A DNA stretch of 64,000 bases. Origin: Haloactinospora alba. Its GTDB lineage: Bacteria > Actinomycetota > Actinomycetes > Streptosporangiales > Streptosporangiaceae. Positions 1 to 7,988 of this stretch are shown here, one piece after another. Below the pieces are notes generated by a model, which saw nothing but the letters and a program-made list of their open reading frames with translations, was not told the DNA's origin and searched no databases. Position 1 is the stretch's first letter; each line of letters begins with the position of its first letter. Both the position numbers and the translations under genes were made by a program. The stretch is from positions 434,001-498,000 of the forward strand of contig NZ_VFQC01000002.1 of assembly GCF_006717075.1 (NCBI RefSeq), in the 5' to 3' direction.

Positions 1-1599
1 CGTCCGGCCAGTGGCGCTCAACGCCCCGCCAGCGGTGCGCAGCGCCCCGCCAGTGGGCAGCAGCCGCCCCCAGACTCGGCGGGGAACGCCAACCCGGCCG
101 GCGGTGGCCAGGCCCAGCCACCGTCGCACGGTCGGCCGCGGGGCGGAGCGCCGCACACGCCACCGGAACACCCCTATCCGGCTACGGGCGGACAGCAGCC
201 TCCGCAGTCGCAGCCGCCGCAAGCTCCGCAGCCTCCGCAGAACCCCCAGTCCCAACCGCAGCAGCCTCCCCATCCTCCCCAACCGCCGTGGGGGAACGTT
301 CCGCAGGCTGCTCCGCAGCAACCGCCGCAGCCGCAACAACCCCAACCCCAGCCGCCGCAACCACAGCAGCCTCCGCAGTCGCAGCCGCCGCAGCCTCCGC
401 AGACCCCCCAGTCCCAACCGCAGCAGCCTCCCCATCCTCCCCAACCGCCGCGGGGGAACGTTCCGCAGGCTGGTCCGCAACAACCGCCGCAGAACCCCTA
501 CTCCCAACAGCAGAGACAACCGGGGCCGGACGGGCTACCACCGCCCCCCGCCCCGCCCGAACAACCCCAACAACCGCAACCCCCGCAGGCACCCGGGCAG
601 CCGTTCCAGTACCAGGCCCACATGCCTGCGGCGCAGCAACCCGCCCAGCACGGGCAGGGAGCGCCGGCCGAGAACGCGGAGGCGCTGGACCCCGACTCGC
701 TGGTGCGCGGCAAGCGGGAACAGCCCGGCGGCGGCTGGCGCAAGGCGGTGCACACGCTTTCCCTGGGGATGGTGACACCGGGGGAGTCGGCCACCGAGCG
801 CCGCCGCAGGGACCTGGCCGGACGCGCGCGGACGAACGTGGTCGGAGGCCACCACCGGGTGGCGGTACTCAGTCTCAAGGGAGGAGTGGGCAAGACCACC
901 ACCACGGTCGCCCTGGGCAACACGCTGGCTTCGCTACGGGGCGACCGCGTGCTGGCCGTGGACGCCAACCCCGACCGGGGCACCCTGTCGGACAAGGTGC
1001 GGTTGGAGACGACCGCCACCATCCGCGACCTGCTCAACGAACGGGAGGTCATCTCGCGTTACGCCGAGATGCGCGGCTTCACCTCCCAGTCCGCGAGCCG
1101 GCTGGAGATCCTGGCCTCGGACCGGGACCCCGCGGTGTCCGAAGCGTTCAGTGAGAACGACTACCGGGAGGTCACGCGCATCCTCGAGCGGTTCTACTCG
1201 ATCTGCCTGACCGACTGCGGGACCGGCCTGCTGCACTCGGCGATGCGCGGGGTGCTGGGACTGGCCGACCAGGTGGTACTGGTGAGTTCGGGGTCGGTTG
1301 ACGGGGCGCGCAGTGCCAGCGCCACGCTGGACTGGCTGGAGGCCCACGAGTACGGCTACCTGGTGCGGGGAGCGGTCGTGGTGCTGTCCATGGTGCGTTC
1401 CGACGGCAAGGGCAGCGTGGACCTGGACCGGTTGGAACAGCACTTCACCGGCCGGTGCCGTTCCGTGATCCGGGTCCCGTGGGACCAGCACCTGGAAGAG
1501 GGCGCCGAAGTCGACCTGGAACGGCTGACCCCCGGAGCGCGGGACGCCTACCTGCAGCTCGCCGCCACCGTGGGGGAGGCGTTCGCCTGGCCGCAGTGA
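1..1599 (+). CDS. MinD/ParA-like ATPase with Pro/Gln-rich N-terminus, 5' partial
   Basis: The reading frame is open at base 1, so the true start lies outside the window; 532 codons are visible. The first ~210 codons are almost only Pro, Gln, Gly and Ala, including RPASGAQ repeats. After that comes a deviant Walker A motif KGGVGKTTTT (bases 877-906), then VDANPDRG and a C-terminal fold typical of MinD/ParA/SRPI ATPases. Proteins with a long proline-rich tail followed by a MinD domain include EspI of the mycobacterial ESX-1 type VII secretion locus, so a secretion-linked ATPase is possible, but no other ESX gene is in view. The internal ATG at base 622 would cut off the low-complexity part and is unlikely to be the real start. 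Confidence 0.85.
   Translation, partial: RPASGAQRPASGAQRPASGQQPPPDSAGNANPAGGGQAQPPSHGRPRGGAPHTPPEHPYPATGGQQPPQSQPPQAPQPPQNPQSQPQQPPHPPQPPWGNVPQAAPQQPPQPQQPQPQPPQPQQPPQSQPPQPPQTPQSQPQQPPHPPQPPRGNVPQAGPQQPPQNPYSQQQRQPGPDGLPPPPAPPEQPQQPQPPQAPGQPFQYQAHMPAAQQPAQHGQGAPAENAEALDPDSLVRGKREQPGGGWRKAVHTLSLGMVTPGESATERRRRDLAGRARTNVVGGHHRVAVLSLKGGVGKTTTTVALGNTLASLRGDRVLAVDANPDRGTLSDKVRLETTATIRDLLNEREVISRYAEMRGFTSQSASRLEILASDRDPAVSEAFSENDYREVTRILERFYSICLTDCGTGLLHSAMRGVLGLADQVVLVSSGSVDGARSASATLDWLEAHEYGYLVRGAVVVLSMVRSDGKGSVDLDRLEQHFTGRCRSVIRVPWDQHLEEGAEVDLERLTPGARDAYLQLAATVGEAFAWPQ
199..492 (+). repeat. Duplicated Pro/Gln-rich coding segment
   Basis: Bases 199-330 and 370-492 are near copies (132 and 123 nt) that differ mainly by one 9-nt indel and a few substitutions. 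Both encode a Pro/Gln-rich stretch ending in GNVPQA. The duplication is in frame inside the MinD-like ATPase gene, so copy-number change would lengthen or shorten the linker without a frameshift. Confidence 0.8.
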
Positions 1600-1626
1600 C
1601 CGCGGACTGTCCGCCTCCCCGGTGCG

Positions 1627-1650
1627 GCGGCGGTGCCGCGGCACCGCCGC
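1627..1650 (+). terminator. GC-rich hairpin after MinD-like gene
   Basis: A 12-bp perfect palindromic stem centred at 1638/1639 lies 27 nt after the stop codon. There is no U-tract and almost no loop, so it is only a possible terminator. Confidence 0.35.
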
Positions 1651-1733
1651 GGGAACGCCGCCGTTCCGTACGGGCGCGAATCGTCAGCTAGCATGAGGGC
1701 CGGAAGGGGACGGGTGATTCCCGCCCCGTCTGA

Positions 1734-1819
1734 GGAGGGTTCGCACAGCGGCCGAGTGCAGTGCTCTTGAAAAGCACCAAGTCCATCGGGCTTCGTGGGT
1801 TCGAATCCCACACCCTCCG
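1734..1819 (+). tRNA. tRNA-Ser (anticodon TGA)
   Basis: Acceptor arms GGAGGGT (1734-1740) and ACCCTCC (1812-1818) pair, with discriminator G at 1819. The anticodon stem GTGCT/AGCAC encloses the loop CTTGAAA, giving anticodon TGA at 1768-1770. A long variable arm, expected for serine, precedes the T arm GTGGGTTCGAATCCCAC. No CCA is encoded. A possible -10 (TAGCAT, 1688-1693) lies upstream. Confidence 0.96.
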
Positions 1820-1938
1820 CTCGTTCCCGGCGCGGGGCTGCCGGCGCGCCCACGCGCGTCGCGCACCGGCAGCCCCGTGTTGTGCCGGTCGGCGTCTCGT
1901 AGCAGACCGTCGCGGCACCGCCGGGCCTCCCCGTCGTG

Positions 1939-3078
1939 TCACGCCCGCAGCTGGTTCCAGCGCTCGCGCACGTTTCGCTCACCGGTGTCGGTGAGGCTGC
2001 CGTGGAAACGCAGCCGGGCGATACCGCCGTCGGGGAAGGTGTCCACCCGGGCGTGGGTGGCGGCTGGGGCGTTGTCCACCCGGAACCGGTGGGTCGCGTC
2101 GGGCTGCAGCGGGGTGCGGCCGATGATCTCGGTCCAGGAGGAGGGGTCCTCGGGGTCGGCCGTGGTGGCGTCACAGGTGGAGACGGTGATCCAGCCGGCG
2201 GCGTTGCCCTTGAAGTAGCTGGTGTCGATCTCGATCGCGCGGGGCTGGCTGTGGTCGGTCAGCCGCAGCCGCACCCAGTCGTTGCCGGTGTCGCGGCGCC
2301 GCCGCGTCTCCCAGCCGTCGTCCATCTTGCGGGAGCGCCCCGGCAGGATCATGTTGTTCGTGGGGGAGAAGAACGAGTCGGAGGCGGCCTCGGTGGCTCC
2401 ACCGTTCTCCAGGGCGGCCAGGTCGAAGGTGCCCAGCAGCGTGAGCCACTCGGGGTCGCAGATGACGTCCCCGTACACCCGCAGCCGGGCGATGCCGCCG
2501 TCGGGGTACTGCTTCAGGCGCAGGTGGGTCCACCGCCGCTCGGTGGTGACGGTGAAGGTGTTGGCGGCGTGCCCCTGCACGGGTGTGCGGCTGACGATCT
2601 CCTCCCAGACGGTCTCGTCGCTGAGGAGCTCCTCGGGGGACGGGGTCCCCTCGACGTGGGCGGCCTCCACACTGACCTGCTGGGGATAGTTGCCGCGGAA
2701 GTGGGCCGTGTCCACGACGATGCCGCGCACGACCCCGGGAAGGCCGAGCCGCACCAGTGCCCAGTCGTGGTCCGCGCGGGTCGAGTGCGGTTCCGCCGCG
2801 CTGGGGCCGCGGCGCCGCCGCGTCTCCCAGCCGTCCATGATCTTGCCCTTGTGCCCGAACGCCTCGGGGTCGAAGACGGGCGCGTGCGGGTTGAGCAGGT
2901 TCTCCCGTTCGGCGAAGAACTCGTCGTTGGCGGCGACGACACCCGCCCCGAGGCGCCGGTCGGACAGCTCCACCATGGCGGTGAAGTCGGTGTCGGCACC
3001 GCGGTAGTCGGCGTAGGGATCGCCGCCGCTGTAGGGCTGGGCGTCGTTGGCGTGCGGGTCACTCGACTGGTCGGTCAT
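1939..3078 (-). CDS. alc: Allantoicase
   Basis: 379 aa. Allantoicase (allantoate amidinohydrolase) splits allantoate to ureidoglycolate and urea in purine/ureide breakdown. The protein has the family's two tandem beta-jelly-roll repeats, each opening with a GK/SRKMDDGWETRRRR-like motif (near residues 90 and 260) and each containing the ...PDGGIARLR motif. Length is close to the usual ~340-380 aa. ATG at 3078 has the Shine-Dalgarno GGAAGCGAG. The LysR gene lies 92 nt upstream on the same strand and may control it; no other ureide gene is in view. Confidence 0.95.
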   Translation of the reverse strand: MTDQSSDPHANDAQPYSGGDPYADYRGADTDFTAMVELSDRRLGAGVVAANDEFFAERENLLNPHAPVFDPEAFGHKGKIMDGWETRRRRGPSAAEPHSTRADHDWALVRLGLPGVVRGIVVDTAHFRGNYPQQVSVEAAHVEGTPSPEELLSDETVWEEIVSRTPVQGHAANTFTVTTERRWTHLRLKQYPDGGIARLRVYGDVICDPEWLTLLGTFDLAALENGGATEAASDSFFSPTNNMILPGRSRKMDDGWETRRRRDTGNDWVRLRLTDHSQPRAIEIDTSYFKGNAAGWITVSTCDATTADPEDPSSWTEIIGRTPLQPDATHRFRVDNAPAATHARVDTFPDGGIARLRFHGSLTDTGERNVRERWNQLRA

Positions 3079-3170
3079 GGCTCGCTTCCGTGCTCGGCGT
3101 TGTCGCTTGCGGTTTTCACTGTGACACCCGCCAACACGTCACGTCTATCGAAAGTTCCTTCGTGGTCTGT

Positions 3171-4085
3171 TCAGTTGTACTTACTCTTCTGGTGCGCGAC
3201 GGTTTCCAGGGCGCGCAGGACCTCTGCGAGTTGCGGCCGTTCCCGCGCTCCGGCGCGTACGGCAGCCACCACATGGCGGCGCGGATGGTCGGCGCGTAGG
3301 ACGCGCACGGCCACCCCGGGGGCGGGTTCCGCCGTGACGAGCCGCGGCACCAGCGCGACCCCCATCCCGGCTTCGACGAGGGAGAGGATCGCGGGCCAGT
3401 CCGTGGCGATGTGACGCTGTTCTGGTACGAACCCGGCGTTGACGCAGGCGGTCATGGTGATGTCCCGCCACGGGCCGTCGCTGCCGAAGATCCAGGGCTC
3501 CTCGGCGAGGTCGGCGAGCCGCAGCTCGGGCACCGCCGCGAGCCGGTGGTTGACGGGCAGCGCGACGTGCAGGGGATCGGCGAGCAACGGGATCCGTTCG
3601 AACTTCCCGTCCCGCGGGGGAGGGGTGTCCGCGGCCAGTGACAGGGCGAGGTCCACGTCACCGGAGGCCAGCAGGTCGTACACGTCGGCGGCCTCCGCCT
3701 CGCGGACGCGGACCCGCAGCTGGGGGTGTGTGCGGTGCAGCTCGGCGGCGGCGGGAACCACGAGGTTCGGGATCGCCGTGGCGAACGCCCCCACGTGCAC
3801 GTCTCCGGCCTCCCCCCGGGCGAATCCGGCCAGTTCGGCCTCGGCCCGCTCCAGGTGGGCGAAGACGGCGTCCGCGTGGCGCAGCAGTACCCGTGCGGCC
3901 TCGGTGAGCCGGACCCGGCGCCCGTGGGCCTCCAGCAGGTCCACCCCGGTCTGCCGGGCGAGCGTGGAGAGCTGCTGCGAGACGGCCGAGGGGGTCATCC
4001 GGAGGGACTCCGCCGCCGCCCGCACGGTCTTGTGCTCGTCCAGCGCACGGAGCACCTGCAGTTTGCGCAGGTCCCAATCGTTCAT
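3171..4085 (-). CDS. LysR-family transcriptional regulator
   Basis: 304 aa. The N-terminal ~60 residues form the LysR winged helix-turn-helix (WDLRKLQVLRALDEHKTVRAAA, then TPSAVSQQLSTL), followed by a periplasmic-binding-like effector domain from about residue 90. It lies upstream of and co-directional with allantoicase, so nitrogen or purine catabolism is a reasonable guess for its target. LysR genes are more often divergent from their target, so this arrangement does not prove the link. The effector cannot be named from sequence. Confidence 0.9.
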   Translation of the reverse strand: MNDWDLRKLQVLRALDEHKTVRAAAESLRMTPSAVSQQLSTLARQTGVDLLEAHGRRVRLTEAARVLLRHADAVFAHLERAEAELAGFARGEAGDVHVGAFATAIPNLVVPAAAELHRTHPQLRVRVREAEAADVYDLLASGDVDLALSLAADTPPPRDGKFERIPLLADPLHVALPVNHRLAAVPELRLADLAEEPWIFGSDGPWRDITMTACVNAGFVPEQRHIATDWPAILSLVEAGMGVALVPRLVTAEPAPGVAVRVLRADHPRRHVVAAVRAGARERPQLAEVLRALETVAHQKSKYN

Positions 4086-4363
4086 GCACGCAGCTTAGGT
4101 CGTGTTCGGTGGACGCGTGCGTGGCTCTCCGGTACCGCGACGGCGGAGTCCTCTCCCCGGTGCCGTGGGAGGCGCGTGCCCCGGGGAGGCGGTGGGCAAC
4201 CGTGTTCCGTCGACCCCCGCGGGTAGGGGAAAAGCAAAAAGTGGCATTCGATTTCTTTGTGTGACGACAACAGGAGTGTTGCGCCTTACGCCAGGGCGAC
4301 GTCTGACAGATCATGAACATTCGATCGTTTTTCTCGAATCCGAAACCTGGTCGGAGGAAACGC

Positions 4364-5575
4364 ATGGTGTCGGGTGTCACTCCGCTCCCCGGGGACGCGC
4401 GGATCCTGCACGTTGGCCCGCACAAGAGCGGAACCACCGCGCTGCAGGGCGCGTTCCACCTGGCGCGTCCCCGGTTGGCGGAACAGGGCATCACTCACGT
4501 CGGTAAGGGACGCAACCCCGCGAGGCCGGTGCAGGCGGTGACGGGGCGCCCTCCGATGCTGGGCGGTCCGACGCCCCATGAGGAGGACTGGCAGGGGCTG
4601 GTGGACGAGGTCGCAGCGACGGGTGACCAGCGTGCCCTCATCAGCAGCGAGTTCTTCGCGGCCGCCACCGAGGGGACCATTCCCCGCATCGTGGAGGATC
4701 TCGGCGGTTCACGAGTGCACGTGGTGGTCACGCTGCGGCCGCTGGGCAAGGTGCTGCCGGCGCAGTGGCAGCAGTACGTGCAGAACGGCATCCGCGCTTC
4801 CTACGAGGAGTGGTTGGACGTCATGTTCAACCGCCCGCACGAGCGCCCCAACTCCAACTTCTGGCAGCGTCACCAGCAGGGGGACTTCGTGGAGCGCTGG
4901 GCCGGTGTCGTCGGGGCGGACAACCTGACGGTGATCCCCGTGGACGACTCCGACCGGGGGATGCTGCTGCGGGTCTTCGAGGGCCTGCTGGACCTGCCGG
5001 AGGGTTTCCTCGTGCCCGACGACCGGCATGCCAACCGCTCCCTCTCCTACGGGGAGGCGGAGACGCTGCGTGGCCTGAACAAGGGGTTCAAAGCCCGGAG
5101 ATTGCCGGCTTCGTTCTATTCCACCTACATCCGGCACGGGGCGGTGAAGCGGATGAAGGTGGCGTACCAGCCGCCGAAGGGCTCGGAGATCCTGACGCCG
5201 GAGTGGGCGCTGGAGCGCGCGGCGAAGCTCGGTGCGGACTCGGCGGAGCGGATCTCGGCGCTGGGGGTGAACGTCATCGGCGACCTGGAGCGGTTGAGCG
5301 ACTACCCCAGCAACCGGGCCGGAACGCCGGCCTCCGGCGTCGCTGTTCCCCCGGAGGCCGCCGCCCAGGCGCTGGTGGGTGCCGTCGGGGCGATCAGGAG
5401 AGGCGGCGTTCCGGACCCCGCCCCGTCCCGACCGGGCCCGGGGGCCGGCCGGGACCGGAGGTTGCGTGAGACCCCGGCCCGGGAGCTGGCCCGGGAGCTG
5501 TTCTCCCGCGGCCTCCGCAGGGCCCGCCGCGTGGGCGGGAGGCTCCTGGGAAGAGGGCGGAGTGCCTCGTCCTGA
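4364..5575 (+). CDS. Sulfotransferase-family protein, paralog 1
   Basis: 403 aa from ATG 4364, chosen because GGAGG sits 7 nt upstream and the same start context is found in the downstream paralog. Residues ~17-26 read GPHKSGTTAL, the 5'-phosphosulfate (PAPS) P-loop seen in bacterial sulfotransferase-like proteins (GxHKTGTT). A second conserved block around VVVTLRPLGKVLPAQW resembles the 3'-phosphate-binding region (R..P..R/K..S/A). The acceptor is unknown; cell-surface glycans or a natural product are typical. The C-terminal ~70 residues are low-complexity and Arg-rich. It forms a tandem pair with 5896-7116. Confidence 0.75.
   Translation: MVSGVTPLPGDARILHVGPHKSGTTALQGAFHLARPRLAEQGITHVGKGRNPARPVQAVTGRPPMLGGPTPHEEDWQGLVDEVAATGDQRALISSEFFAAATEGTIPRIVEDLGGSRVHVVVTLRPLGKVLPAQWQQYVQNGIRASYEEWLDVMFNRPHERPNSNFWQRHQQGDFVERWAGVVGADNLTVIPVDDSDRGMLLRVFEGLLDLPEGFLVPDDRHANRSLSYGEAETLRGLNKGFKARRLPASFYSTYIRHGAVKRMKVAYQPPKGSEILTPEWALERAAKLGADSAERISALGVNVIGDLERLSDYPSNRAGTPASGVAVPPEAAAQALVGAVGAIRRGGVPDPAPSRPGPGAGRDRRLRETPARELARELFSRGLRRARRVGGRLLGRGRSASS
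5110..5322 (+). repeat. 213-bp identical tract, copy 1
   Basis: Bases 5110-5322 match 6642-6854 exactly by eye, spanning the coding region that reads from SFYSTYIRHG to SNRAG. Flanking coding sequence diverges at many wobble positions, which suggests recent gene conversion between the two sulfotransferase paralogs. Confidence 0.9.
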
Positions 5576-5775
5576 CCGTGCGGTGCGGGATCTCCCGTCC
5601 GGACCGCCTCCCCGGCGGTGCTTCCCCGGGCTCCGCACGACCCGTGTCGCTACCGCCCACCACAACGGGTCAGGGACCCACCAGTGGCCAGGGAGGACGC
5701 TGCGTCGCGTGGAGAAGTCGCAGCTTACGCACTCCCGAACACCGGTATCCTCGGAACGAGCGCGGAAGGGGACAA

Positions 5776-5817
5776 AACACAACACTATTCTTCGTAAACA
5801 ATTTTTATTGTTGTGTT
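5776..5817 (+). promoter_or_regulatory. AT-rich inverted repeat upstream of sulfotransferase 2
   Basis: Arms AACACAACA (5776-5784) and TGTTGTGTT (5809-5817) flank a very AT-rich centre. It sits 79 nt before the ATG at 5896, in a strikingly AT-rich stretch (about 5770-5880) for this genome. It could be an operator or a promoter region. Confidence 0.5.
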
Positions 5818-5895
5818 ACATATCAGTGCGGTGTTTGTCGATCCGTGAGTGCTCGATTATTTTTCCCGAAAGCCATAACCAATCGGAGGAAACGC

Positions 5896-7116
5896 ATGGT
5901 GTCAGGCATCACGCCGCTCCCTGGAAACGTGCGGCTCCTGCACATCGGCCCGCACAAGAGCGGAACCACCGCGCTGCAGGGCGCGGCCAACCTGGCACGT
6001 TCCCGTCTGGCGGAACAGGGTGTCTCCTACATCGGCCAGGGGCGCACTCCGGTGAAGCCGGTGCAGGCGGTGACGGGGCGCCCTCCGATGCTGGGCGGTC
6101 CGACCCCCAACGAGGAGGACTGGCAGGGGCTGGTGGACGAGGTCACCGCAGCGGGTGACCAGCGTGCCCTCATCAGCAGCGAGTTCTTCGCCGACGCTCC
6201 CCCGGAGAACGTTCCCCGCATCGTGGAGGATCTCGGCGGCTCGCAGGTGCACGTGGTGGTCACGCTGCGGCCGCTGGGCAAGGTGCTGCCGGCGCAGTGG
6301 CAGCAGTACGTGCAGAACGGACTGCGCACCTCCTACGAGGAGTGGTTGGACATCATGTTCAACCGCCCGCACGAGCGCCCCAACTCCATGTTCTGGCGGC
6401 GCCACCAGCAGGGCGACATCGTGGAGCGCTGGGCCGAGGCCGTCGGGCCGCAGAACATGACGGTGATCCCCGTGGACGACTCCGACCGGGGGATGCTGCT
6501 GCGCGTCTTCGAGGGCCTGCTGGATCTGCCGGAGGAGTTCCTCGTGCCCGACGACCGGCAGGCCAACCGCTCCCTCTCCTACGGGGAGGTGGAGATGCTG
6601 CGGAGCTTCAACCGCGAGTTCAAGGACCAGCGGATGCCCGGTTCGTTCTATTCCACCTACATCCGGCACGGGGCGGTGAAGCGGATGAAGGTGGCGTACC
6701 AGCCGCCGAAGGGCTCGGAGATCCTGACGCCGGAGTGGGCGCTGGAGCGCGCGGCGAAGCTCGGTGCGGACTCGGCGGAGCGGATCTCGGCGCTGGGGGT
6801 GAACGTCATCGGCGACCTGGAGCGGTTGAGCGACTACCCCAGCAACCGGGCCGGGACACCCGATCCCGACGTGTCCCTCTCCCCGGAGGCCGCCGCCCAG
6901 GCCGTCCTGGGTGCTCTCGGTGCGGTACGGAGGCAGAACGCCGCCGCTTCCGGGAAGTCCACCAAGACCGGCAAGGCCGGTTCCAAGAAGGTCGCCCCCC
7001 AGGACCAGCAGTTGCGGGATGTCACGGGCCGCCAGTTGGCGGGGGAGCTGTTCACGCGTGGTGTCCGCAAGGGCCGCCGTGTCCGCAACCGGGTCCTGGG
7101 GAGGAAAGGGAACTAG
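5896..7116 (+). CDS. Sulfotransferase-family protein, paralog 2
   Basis: 406 aa from ATG 5896, preceded by the same GGAGGAAACGC ribosome-binding context as paralog 1. It keeps the PAPS-type loop GPHKSGTTAL near residues 17-26 and the RPLGKVLPAQW block. The two proteins agree over most of their length; they differ chiefly around residues 50-60, 100-110 and the Lys/Ala-rich C-terminus. Having its own 320-nt AT-rich upstream region means it may be expressed separately from paralog 1. Substrate unknown. Confidence 0.75.
   Translation: MVSGITPLPGNVRLLHIGPHKSGTTALQGAANLARSRLAEQGVSYIGQGRTPVKPVQAVTGRPPMLGGPTPNEEDWQGLVDEVTAAGDQRALISSEFFADAPPENVPRIVEDLGGSQVHVVVTLRPLGKVLPAQWQQYVQNGLRTSYEEWLDIMFNRPHERPNSMFWRRHQQGDIVERWAEAVGPQNMTVIPVDDSDRGMLLRVFEGLLDLPEEFLVPDDRQANRSLSYGEVEMLRSFNREFKDQRMPGSFYSTYIRHGAVKRMKVAYQPPKGSEILTPEWALERAAKLGADSAERISALGVNVIGDLERLSDYPSNRAGTPDPDVSLSPEAAAQAVLGALGAVRRQNAAASGKSTKTGKAGSKKVAPQDQQLRDVTGRQLAGELFTRGVRKGRRVRNRVLGRKGN
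6642..6854 (+). repeat. 213-bp identical tract, copy 2
   Basis: Exact partner of 5110-5322; see that entry. Confidence 0.9.
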
Positions 7117-7385
7117 GCTCTGTTTTCTGGACGCTGTTCGTCGCGAGCGGCGTCTCCGGTGCCGCCCGGCACGGCCGACAAGGAAGGCGGAGCGGATCCT
7201 CCGTCGACCGGCGGGAACGCTGCGGGGCAGTGTGCTGGAGCGGCGCGCAGCAGGACAAGCGTCCGAAAAACAGGACCCGGCCCCCTCCGGAAGCCGTGGT
7301 GGGCGTCTCCGGCGTGTTCGTCGGCGACGTGCCCTCCACCACCGGATGCCTGGAATTTTTTGTTACTCGTGAGTAATGTGGGGCC

Positions 7386-7853
7386 ATGGCAACCATGGAC
7401 GCCGAAACGGCGGAAGCAGTGAAGTCCGGGTTCCTCGCGGCGGTCCCGTTCGCGCGGACCCTGGGTGTGGAGTTCGTGGAACTGGACCACGACCGCGCTG
7501 TGCTGCGCCTTCCGGACACCCCGCAGCACCACAACCACCTTTCCGGGCCGCACGCCGGCGCGATGTTCACCCTGGCCGAGTCCGCCTCCGGCGCGATCGT
7601 GATCGGCGCGTTCAACGACCAGCTCGACCGGGCCGTGCCGCTGGCGGTGAAAGCCGAGATCCACTACCACAAGCTCGCGATGGGCGACATCACCGCCGAA
7701 GCCCGGCTGACCCGCTCTGCCGCGGACATCGTCGCGGAACTGGACGCGGGTCAGCGGCCCGAGTTCGGCGTCGACATCGACCTCCGGACGGAGGACGGGA
7801 CCACGACCGGATCGATGACCGTGGTGTGGACCCTGCGCCCCAACCAGAAGTAG
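7386..7853 (+). CDS. Hotdog-fold thioesterase (DUF4442/PaaI-like)
   Basis: 155 aa. The sequence HNHLSGPHAGAMFTLAESA is the central helix region of the PaaI/DUF4442 hotdog family, where the conserved N...G..HGG/A motif positions the thioester. Members hydrolyse acyl-CoA substrates in the cytosol; the specific acyl group is not predictable here. It stands alone, with a hairpin terminator 25 nt after the stop. Confidence 0.8.
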   Translation: MATMDAETAEAVKSGFLAAVPFARTLGVEFVELDHDRAVLRLPDTPQHHNHLSGPHAGAMFTLAESASGAIVIGAFNDQLDRAVPLAVKAEIHYHKLAMGDITAEARLTRSAADIVAELDAGQRPEFGVDIDLRTEDGTTTGSMTVVWTLRPNQK

Positions 7854-7877
7854 CCGCCAACCGACGACGTCCCCCGC

Positions 7878-7908
7878 GCGGCACCGGGGATCTCCTCTCC
7901 GGTGCCGC
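7878..7908 (+). terminator. Hairpin terminator after thioesterase
   Basis: 10-bp stem GCGGCACCGG (7878-7887) / CCGGTGCCGC (7899-7908), loop 11 nt, no U-tract. Placed 25 nt after the thioesterase stop. Confidence 0.5.
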
Positions 7909-7988
7909 GTCGTCAGCTGAAATGTCCGAGCCGCTGGGTACGGTAACCGCCACACCGGCAATCGGTACCGAGCGCTCGGGGAGGCGAC

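Noticed and set aside
1936-3414. 492-codon plus-strand frame over allantoicase
   Set aside because: High-GC antisense shadow; the minus-strand frame has clear family motifs.
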